Shown one piece after another: positions 1 to 5,443 of a stretch of 5,443 bases of DNA. The first letter of the stretch is position 1, and each line of letters begins with the position of its first letter. The position numbers were made by a program, and so were the translations under genes. The stretch spans positions 1 to 5,443 of the forward strand of contig CAMWXQ010000100.1 of NCBI GenBank assembly GCA_947178235.1, in the 5' to 3' direction. The DNA comes from an uncultured Muribaculaceae bacterium. GTDB taxonomy: Bacteria; Bacteroidota; Bacteroidia; Bacteroidales; Muribaculaceae. The notes beneath the pieces were generated by a model that had not been told where the DNA came from, made no database searches, and saw only the letters and a program-made list of their open reading frames with translations.

Positions 1-2994
1 CACGTATACTGCGATGGTGTTGATGTCATCGCCACCGATATTGTAGGTATAGAAGGTGAGTGCGGGCTTCTCGAGGCCTTCGAGCGAGATCTTACCTGTG
101 AAGAGGCGTGAACCGTAGTCGAGGTAATCGGCTACCATGAGGATGAAGCCGTTGTCACCGTCGCACGATCCGAGGTCAGCGAACGAAGAGTCGGAACCGA
201 GCTGCCACTGGCCATTGCCCTTAGAACCAGGAACGGGACCCATGCCGAAGATGTAGCTGAGGGTGCCGTTGGCAAAGCTCTCGTTGAAGTCCTTGTAGGC
301 AGGACCGATGGGCATGAAGGCGGTGAGCTGGCCATCGCCGCGACCGCGCTGGGTCACGCCGAATACTGCGTACTGCATGAAGTCCTGCTTGCCGCCGGGG
401 ACAGCGAGATACGAGTAGTAGGTCTGGGTGAGACCCTCGGCGATCTTCACGGGAGCCGAACCGGAATAGTCATAGACCTCATAGGTCACGTCGGATGCAG
501 CGAGGGGTGCGCCATCCTCAGTTGTGGTGATGGGATCCCAGTAGATGGTCACGCCACCCTTGATATCCTCGCTCTCCTGAACACCGAGGCCCTGGGGAGC
601 TGCGGGATAGTTGACGCCGATGTATGTATCAACGGTAGAAACTTCGCCCATGCCGGACTCGTTGTAGAGCTTCACGGTATAGGTGTACTCACCGGCCTCG
701 GGGATCTTGTTGTCGGCAATGGTATAGGTCTTGCCGGGCTCGACGGCACCATTGAGTTCGAGGATGAAGTCATCGCCACGGAGAACCTCCATCTTGGTGA
801 TCGAGGTGAGGGGGCGTCCTGCCAGGTCGAGGCTCGGGGTGGTGAACTCGACGGTAGCGTTGAGGGCGCCGTTGGCACCGGGGATTACCTTGAGGTCGGT
901 GATCTGCTGGGGTACACCGGCGTTGATGATGTCACCGAGGGTAAAGTTGTCGACGAAGAGATAGTACTTGTCCTTGTCAGAGATACCGTGGATACCGACA
1001 TAGTAGAGGCCGTCGGTCTCGGCTATCATCATGCCCGAGTAGGTGGCATATGTGGTAGACTTGATCTCGGTGGGCTCGACGATGATGTTGGTCATGGCGG
1101 CGGCTGTGTTAGCTGTGCCGTAGGCCATCTCGAAGCGCTCTGCATAGCTTGTACCGTAACCCTTTACGTCGATGGATACTACGCAAGCCTGGCCGGCTTT
1201 CATCTTGATGGCGGGCGAGATCAACCAGTCGTCCATAGCTTTGGAGGAGTTCCACTGGATACGGACTGCGCCGGGGTTGTAGACCCAGGTTTTGCCGTCA
1301 GCGTTCGAGTCGATGATGGTCCATGCGGAGAGTTCGTCCTTGGTGTCGAAGGGCTGGGTGTAGGGAGGAACGATGTCGCCGAGCGAGATGGCGTTGGATA
1401 CACCCTCGACAGAGGTCTTGCCTGCGAATGTCGCGGTCACGCCGTAGGTGTACACTGTGTACTGGTCAGGCATCGGGAGACGGATCGAGAAGATGTTGGT
1501 GGCCACGTTCTGTGCGATCACCTTCTCCTCGGGATAGGCGGTGATGGTGTAGGTTACCTCGTCGGGGTTGATGTAACCGCCGTCAGCCGAGGTGGTCACA
1601 TTGGCCCACGAGAGGGTAGCGACGCCGTTGGCCCAGGTTGCAGTCACCACGGGAGCTGCGGGGATACCGTTGCCGACAAATACTTTCTCCTTCACCTTGG
1701 GGCTATCGCCGACCTTGTTCGAGGTGGTGATGACGAAGGTGTGGTAGCCGGCAGTGGCGATGGTCACGTCAGCCTCGACAGAGCCGCCATAGGTGGTCTT
1801 GCCCTCGGCTACGGTCTCGCCGTCGACGGTCACCTTATAGTCGAGCGCGCCGAATGCGCGGGTACCGTTGTTGAGGGTCTTGGGAGCGTCGAAGCTTACC
1901 TTGCCGGTGAGGGTACCGTTGGGGAAGCTGAAAACGACGTTCTCAGCGATGGCGGGAGCCTTCTCGTCAGCCTCGGGAGCGGGGATGGTGAGACCCATGA
2001 TCTCATCGTTGCCGGGGAGCTGATAGAGGACGTTGGCTGCGCCGGTGGTGAGGTTAACCTCGCACATGTAGCCATTCTCATCGGGAGTGCAGACGTTCCA
2101 GAACATACGGCCCGACTTGTGGTCGATGGCGGCCGAAGAGAGGTACTGGGGAGCCATGCCTGTCTGGCCGACGGTGGTATATGCGCCGGTGTTCTTGTTG
2201 AACTTGACGAGGGCCGACGAAGTCACGTTATCCCCGGTCATGGCATAGGTGATGCCATAGACGGTACCGTCGGCAGCAACTGCAAGCGAGTTGAAGTTAT
2301 CGTTTACAGCTGCGATGGGGGTGGTGGTCATGGTGTTGTCACCGAAAGTCAACTTGGCGAACTGCAAGCCATTACCCGCAGCATTGTAGGTGATGGCATA
2401 TACATTGCCGGTGGTGGCGTCATAAGCTGCACCGCCGGGGAAGAGGCAGTCGGGCTGGCCGTCAAAGGTGAAGACCTTCTCGCCGGAGGTCATATCATAG
2501 CCGTCGACAGTGAAGAACTGCATGATGCCCATGAAGTCGGTGAGATAGGATGCATAGTAGATGCCCTCGACCTCGACGCCGCCATAGTTGGCGTGGACAC
2601 CGCTGATCATCAGCTCGCTTGTACCGTCGGCAGAAGCGGGAATGGTGTAGAGGCCGGCCTTGTTGGAGCCGCCCCAGGAATCGGAAAAGACGATGCTGCC
2701 ATACATATTGGTGGGCACATCGCCGGCAGCCTTCATAGGCACATTGACCTTATTGGGCAGATGCTGGACACCGGTGAGGGCGGTGCGGAACTGGTTGCCC
2801 CCCTTGAAGGTACGAGTGCGGGCACCCTCAAAGAGGATGGACTTCTCGACCTGCTGAGTGGCGACTGCGGAAGCCGAAGGACGGTTCTGCGCACCGGCAC
2901 TTACCTTGCCCATTACCTGCGGGGCAGCAGCCACGGACAGGGTGGCAGCGCCTGCAAGGAATGTAGAGAAGATACGTGTAAGTATTGTTCTCAT
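1..2994 (-). CDS. Large secreted FN3 / choice-of-anchor J domain protein (3' end cut by window)
   Basis: The frame is open for 998 codons from ATG at 2994 to base 1 with no stop, so the C-terminus lies outside the window. This ATG is the only plausible start: the frame has a TAG at 3013-3015 and no other ATG between. No Shine-Dalgarno is seen, as is usual in Bacteroidota. Residues 1-24 form a signal peptide: Arg2 and Arg7, a hydrophobic stretch, then SVAAA with cleavage near 22-24. Residues about 97-338 carry a motif repeated every 47-51 residues (near 138, 187, 235, 286 and 333; for example YDATTGNVYAITY), which looks like beta-propeller blades. FN3-like domains follow at about 345-440 and 445-538. 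A choice-of-anchor J (cleaved-adhesin type) jelly-roll spans about 543-687, with PFDTKDELSAW, the hallmark DDWLISP at 588-594, and a closing FVDNFTLGD. More FN3-like domains lie at about 692-793 and 797-897, and a second jelly-roll starts near 898 (DFNESF) and is cut. The role is unknown; a surface adhesin or glycan-binding protein is inferred. A T9SS sorting domain is expected beyond the window. I am sure it is a gene, and moderately sure of the domain names. Confidence 0.93.
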   Translation of the reverse strand, partial: MRTILTRIFSTFLAGAATLSVAAAPQVMGKVSAGAQNRPSASAVATQQVEKSILFEGARTRTFKGGNQFRTALTGVQHLPNKVNVPMKAAGDVPTNMYGSIVFSDSWGGSNKAGLYTIPASADGTSELMISGVHANYGGVEVEGIYYASYLTDFMGIMQFFTVDGYDMTSGEKVFTFDGQPDCLFPGGAAYDATTGNVYAITYNAAGNGLQFAKLTFGDNTMTTTPIAAVNDNFNSLAVAADGTVYGITYAMTGDNVTSSALVKFNKNTGAYTTVGQTGMAPQYLSSAAIDHKSGRMFWNVCTPDENGYMCEVNLTTGAANVLYQLPGNDEIMGLTIPAPEADEKAPAIAENVVFSFPNGTLTGKVSFDAPKTLNNGTRAFGALDYKVTVDGETVAEGKTTYGGSVEADVTIATAGYHTFVITTSNKVGDSPKVKEKVFVGNGIPAAPVVTATWANGVATLSWANVTTSADGGYINPDEVTYTITAYPEEKVIAQNVATNIFSIRLPMPDQYTVYTYGVTATFAGKTSVEGVSNAISLGDIVPPYTQPFDTKDELSAWTIIDSNADGKTWVYNPGAVRIQWNSSKAMDDWLISPAIKMKAGQACVVSIDVKGYGTSYAERFEMAYGTANTAAAMTNIIVEPTEIKSTTYATYSGMMIAETDGLYYVGIHGISDKDKYYLFVDNFTLGDIINAGVPQQITDLKVIPGANGALNATVEFTTPSLDLAGRPLTSITKMEVLRGDDFILELNGAVEPGKTYTIADNKIPEAGEYTYTVKLYNESGMGEVSTVDTYIGVNYPAAPQGLGVQESEDIKGGVTIYWDPITTTEDGAPLAASDVTYEVYDYSGSAPVKIAEGLTQTYYSYLAVPGGKQDFMQYAVFGVTQRGRGDGQLTAFMPIGPAYKDFNESFANGTLSYIFGMGPVPGSKGNGQWQLGSDSSFADLGSCDGDNGFILMVADYLDYGSRLFTGKISLEGLEKPALTFYTYNIGGDDINTIAVYV

Positions 2995-3096
2995 AGGATA
3001 ATGGTTGGTTTCCTATGGTTAGATGCCGGGCGCCTGCGGAAACCGTCAACAGAACGCCGGCCGAAATAAAAAGGATTAATTGTGTCTATCTTAACG
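2995..3096 (-). promoter_or_regulatory. Leader region of the downstream gene, promoter not resolved
   Basis: This is the roughly 100 bp between the hairpin and the ATG at 2994. It is AT-rich next to the hairpin (3064-3094) and GC-rich nearer the gene. No Shine-Dalgarno precedes the start; the bases just upstream are ACCAACCATTATCCT. The best approach to the Bacteroidota -7 box (TAnnTTTG) is TATTTCGG on the minus strand at 3068-3061, which is a weak match with no clear -33 TTG element at the right distance. The region must hold a promoter if the two genes are transcribed separately, but I cannot place it with confidence. Confidence 0.3.
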
Positions 3097-3148
3097 AGGA
3101 GTAGCTATCATAGCTAAAATAGCTATAATAGCTATGACAGCCACTCCT
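3097..3148 (-). terminator. Long intergenic hairpin after the protease gene (candidate terminator or 3'-end structure)
   Basis: Bases 3097-3116 pair with 3129-3148, giving a 20-bp stem with a 12-base loop (3117-3128). Two positions are not Watson-Crick: 3103/3142 and 3107/3138. On the plus strand they would be A-C mismatches, but in minus-strand RNA they are G-U wobbles, so the structure is fully paired only in the transcript of these genes. It starts 6 bases after the protease stop codon, where a terminator is expected. No U-run directly follows the stem; the nearest is a run of five at 3072-3068, about 24 bases on. It is therefore not a textbook intrinsic terminator, and could instead stabilise the mRNA 3' end or reduce read-through into the next gene. 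Confidence 0.6.
3102..3137. repeat. Four tandem 9-mers, consensus TAGCTANNA
   Basis: Four perfectly abutting units are seen: TAGCTATCA, TAGCTAAAA, TAGCTATAA and TAGCTATGA. Each contains the self-complementary hexamer TAGCTA, so any two units can pair. The outer two units lie mainly in the arms of the 3097-3148 hairpin and the inner two mostly make up its loop. The repeat could have arisen by replication slippage, or be a short palindromic element found elsewhere in the genome; this window contains only one copy. Confidence 0.85.
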
Positions 3149-3154
3149 TAATTC

Positions 3155-5443
3155 TCAAAGAACAATCTTCCTTGCCGTTCCCTCGGCCGAGACGATGTAG
3201 ACGCCGCGGGCGGGGAGGGTTACGGAGGAGCCGCGTCCCATCAGACGGCCGGCGAGGTCATAGACCATGAGCTCGGCTTCGGAGCTGACGGTGAGGCCCG
3301 AGACGGTGAGCGCGACGGCGGGGGTGGCGATCTCGGTGAGGCCGCTCTCGGGTGTCTTCCCGTCGGTCTTCACGCCGACCTCATCCGAGAGACGCGACAC
3401 GAGGGTGCCGTCCGTCGCACGGACCTTGTAGTAGTATTCGGTGCCGGGGAGCAGACCGCCGACCACATGCTCGGCGACATTGCCGACATGGAGTTCGGTG
3501 AGCCCCTCGACGGGGGTGTCTTCGAGGGCTACGCCGTGGGCCACGTCGATGTCATCGACCGCGACGGCACCGAGGGCCGAATTGCGCTGCAAGGTTATCC
3601 TAACCTGCACGGCATCCTCGTAAGGTACCTCAACCACGGTGACCACACCGCCTGCATCCTTGATGACGGGGACTTGGGCTACATTATGCCACTCCTCATC
3701 GGAAGCGAGGAGCACGTCCACATCGAGGAGATCTGTCGAACCCGAAGCATTGCCACGGTGCCAGAAGGACACATTCTTGATGCCATCCTCGACGACGGGA
3801 GATACGATCCTGTCCGAAGTACGACCGAGACGGAGCGAGGGCACAGCCTTGCCGGAGTACGAAGCCATGGCATAGGAGCCGGTGGTATTCGTAGACCATC
3901 CCTCGGGAAGGGCTGTCACGCCATTGGAGAAGTCACAGAGTTCGTGATAGTTGCCTGTGGCCTCCTTGGTGTAAACCGAGAGGATATAGTCGTTGGCGAG
4001 GGGGAGGAGATTCCATCGGGCGGTGAAGCCGTTCTCGGTGATGTCGGCGGCTTCGAGAGCCTCGGCTGTCATCTTGTTGAGGGGGAGGTCGCCGGTGGTG
4101 ACGGTTATCTCGTTGGACTCATCGCTCTGCTCCCAGCCTGTCGAGGTGGCGACGGTATAATAATAGGTGTTGCCCGCATCGAGACCCGAGACCTTCCACG
4201 AGGTCACGCTGCCGACACGCTTGTGGTCATATCCGGGGATGTACTGGACCTCGTTGTTGTCATCGCGTACATAGACCGAGAGGAGATACTCGGCCTCGGG
4301 GACAGCCTCCCACGCAGCGGTGAAGCTCTCGTCGTCGCTGTCGAGCGGCTCGAGGGCAGTGGTGCCGACGAGCTCCTCGGTGCGGCCGCCCATCGCCTTG
4401 AAGGTGATGATGCCGCCGCGCTCGGCGATGTCGGTGAGCGGTTTGTTGAGAGCCTGGCCGCTCCAAGTCTTCATGTTGGGGTTGCCGTTGTCGGTGAAGG
4501 AGGTCACATTAGCCGAGCCGGGGAATGCGTCACCGGCGCGCGAGTAATCGCTCTGCGAGCCGTCGGCCTCCTCGATGTCGACATACTGGTGCGAGGGGGT
4601 GTTGTTGACCTTGTTGCTGTTCCACACGCTCTCGTTGTAGTCGATGTGCCATACGAGCATACCGTGGCCGGGGATATACTTGTCCCACGACACCTGCTGA
4701 CGGTTTTCGAGCAGGAAGAACTCGTTGGACTTCGAGGTCTTGATGATGCCGGCCTTGTTCGACCCGATCGATTCGAGGGTGGCGTTGATGGGCTTGGTGA
4801 TCTCCATCGGCTCCATCCATCCGAGGGCATAGCGCTCGAACGCGCCGTAGAGGGGCGGGGTACAGCCGTTGTTGTTGTAGGGGCCGTAGTCCATGCAGCT
4901 CCACGCTCCGGGGGTGAAGGAGGATGTATAGCTCGTGGCATAGAGGTCGGGGAGACCCATGACGTGCGAGAACTCGTGTACAAAGGTTCCGACGCCGTCG
5001 GGACGGCTCCCCTCGTACTCGTTGGAACATGCATAGCGCGAGACATATACGCCGTCGAACTGGGGACGGTAGCCTACGCCATACTCGACGTTCCAAGCGT
5101 GGGGCCATACTGTATCGGATGAGCCGCCGGAGGCCTCGCCGCGGCCGGCGTAGAAGACAAACACATTGTCGACCTCGCCGTCGCCGTCGCGGTCATACTG
5201 CGAGAAGTCGATCTGGCCGTCGAGAAGCTCGCAGGCCTCCACGATCATGTGGGCGGGGCGCTGGTCGTCGCCGCTGTAGTTGTTGCCGCCGTAGTAGCTG
5301 CGGTTCTGGCTGAGGGTCACGGGGCCATAGACGTCGAACTCGGGGTCGAACTGACCCATCGAGCTTTCGAGGAAGAAGTCACGGTCCGAGCCTGTGGCCG
5401 AGTACATGCTGAAACCCTCCTGGTTCATCATCGCCTCGAAGTA
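3155..5443 (-). CDS. Secreted M6-family zinc metalloprotease with FN3, jelly-roll and T9SS sorting domains (5' end cut by window)
   Basis: The frame covers 762 codons plus TGA at 3155-3157 and is open through base 5443. The ATG at 5429-5431 is internal, because the protein already reads YFEAMMNQEGFS there; the signal peptide, any propeptide and the start of the catalytic domain are missing. Counting from base 5443, a D-x-D-G-D-G-x-x-D calcium-loop-like motif lies at 84-92, followed by VFYAG. The catalytic motif HEFSHVMGLPD is at 156-166: His156 and His160 bind zinc, Glu157 is the catalytic base and Asp166 is the likely third ligand (M6 knowledge). MDYGPYNNNG, FERYALGW and GMLVWHIDYNE are further M6 hallmarks, as in immune inhibitor A. 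The active site looks intact. An FN3 domain spans about 358-452. A second FN3 seems split (about 458-505 and 640-693) around a jelly-roll that begins with FSNGVTALPEGW and ends with VAVDDIDV. Residues about 707-762 are a T9SS type A sorting domain (VYDLAGRLMG, GVYIVSAEG, terminal KIVL), which predicts export and surface attachment. Substrate unknown. Confidence 0.95.
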   Translation of the reverse strand, partial: YFEAMMNQEGFSMYSATGSDRDFFLESSMGQFDPEFDVYGPVTLSQNRSYYGGNNYSGDDQRPAHMIVEACELLDGQIDFSQYDRDGDGEVDNVFVFYAGRGEASGGSSDTVWPHAWNVEYGVGYRPQFDGVYVSRYACSNEYEGSRPDGVGTFVHEFSHVMGLPDLYATSYTSSFTPGAWSCMDYGPYNNNGCTPPLYGAFERYALGWMEPMEITKPINATLESIGSNKAGIIKTSKSNEFFLLENRQQVSWDKYIPGHGMLVWHIDYNESVWNSNKVNNTPSHQYVDIEEADGSQSDYSRAGDAFPGSANVTSFTDNGNPNMKTWSGQALNKPLTDIAERGGIITFKAMGGRTEELVGTTALEPLDSDDESFTAAWEAVPEAEYLLSVYVRDDNNEVQYIPGYDHKRVGSVTSWKVSGLDAGNTYYYTVATSTGWEQSDESNEITVTTGDLPLNKMTAEALEAADITENGFTARWNLLPLANDYILSVYTKEATGNYHELCDFSNGVTALPEGWSTNTTGSYAMASYSGKAVPSLRLGRTSDRIVSPVVEDGIKNVSFWHRGNASGSTDLLDVDVLLASDEEWHNVAQVPVIKDAGGVVTVVEVPYEDAVQVRITLQRNSALGAVAVDDIDVAHGVALEDTPVEGLTELHVGNVAEHVVGGLLPGTEYYYKVRATDGTLVSRLSDEVGVKTDGKTPESGLTEIATPAVALTVSGLTVSSEAELMVYDLAGRLMGRGSSVTLPARGVYIVSAEGTARKIVL

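Noticed and set aside
2828..3049. Small minus-strand frame of 73 codons covering the hairpin-side leader
   Set aside because: It overlaps the signal-peptide region of the real gene in another frame, has no recognisable motif, and its composition fits chance.
3061..3068. TATTTCGG on the minus strand as the -7 promoter box of the downstream gene
   Set aside because: It matches the Bacteroidota TAnnTTTG consensus only partly, and no convincing -33 TTG element lies about 20 bases upstream, so it is not called as a promoter.
988..3069. 693-codon plus-strand open frame as a gene
   Set aside because: It is the exact codon mirror of the minus-strand FN3/jelly-roll gene, which has a signal peptide and recognisable domains. 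The plus-strand product is low-complexity Gly/Val/Asp/His-rich with no motifs.
3068..3072. Run of five T on the minus strand as the U-tract of the hairpin terminator
   Set aside because: It is about 24 bases past the end of the stem, too far to act as the U-tract of an intrinsic terminator.
3102..3137. Tandem 9-mers as a CRISPR array or replication-origin iteron
   Set aside because: The units are only 9 bp with no spacers, and there is no replication initiator or cas gene nearby. They sit within a hairpin just after a stop codon, which suits an RNA 3'-end structure better.
4504..5108. Overlapping minus-strand frames of about 180 and 190 codons
   Set aside because: They lie in other frames inside the protease catalytic region and give Arg/Ser/Pro-rich products typical of out-of-frame GC-rich sequence.
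3467..5122. 551-codon plus-strand open frame as a gene
   Set aside because: It is the codon mirror of the M6 protease gene, whose catalytic motif, FN3 and sorting domains show that the minus strand is coding.
5429..5431. ATG at 5431 as the true start of the protease
   Set aside because: The frame continues upstream to the window edge, and the residues there already read like the interior of an M6 catalytic domain, with no signal peptide following the ATG.

Overview
The window looks like a chromosomal piece of a Bacteroidota bacterium, most likely a gut Bacteroidales with GC-rich codon use (Muribaculaceae-like). The main evidence is a C-terminal type IX secretion (T9SS) sorting domain on one protein, the mix of fibronectin type III (FN3) and choice-of-anchor/cleaved-adhesin jelly-roll domains in both proteins, and the lack of a Shine-Dalgarno sequence before the one visible start codon. 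The family-level assignment is inference. By eye the base composition is GC-rich in the genes and AT-rich between them; I did not compute it.

There are only two real genes, both on the minus strand and both cut by a window edge. The upstream gene (3155-5443, 5' end missing) encodes a secreted M6-family (immune inhibitor A-like) zinc metalloprotease. It has an intact HEFSH...GLPD active site, then an FN3 domain, a second FN3 domain that appears to be split by an inserted jelly-roll domain, and a T9SS type A sorting domain ending in KIVL. The downstream gene (1-2994, 3' end missing) starts with a clear signal peptide. It continues through a propeller-like repeat region, two FN3-like domains, a choice-of-anchor J jelly-roll, two more FN3-like domains and the start of a second jelly-roll. 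It has no stop codon inside the window, so a caller that needs both ends would miss it and might report its antisense mirror frame instead.

The genes are separated by 160 bp. This gap holds a long hairpin (20-bp stem) that begins a few bases after the protease stop codon, built around four tandem copies of a 9-mer, TAGCTANNA. Its two non-Watson-Crick positions are A-C on the plus strand but G-U on the minus strand. This fits an RNA structure made from the minus-strand transcript, such as a terminator or a 3'-end stabiliser.

Together the genes suggest a locus for exported, surface-attached proteins: a protease with adhesive or carbohydrate-binding accessory domains, and a large multi-domain adhesin-like protein. 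I see no RNA genes, mobile elements, CRISPR arrays or attachment sites. I found no firm evidence of a wholly new system. The items most worth a second look are the intergenic hairpin/repeat, the nested FN3/jelly-roll architecture and the propeller-like repeats.
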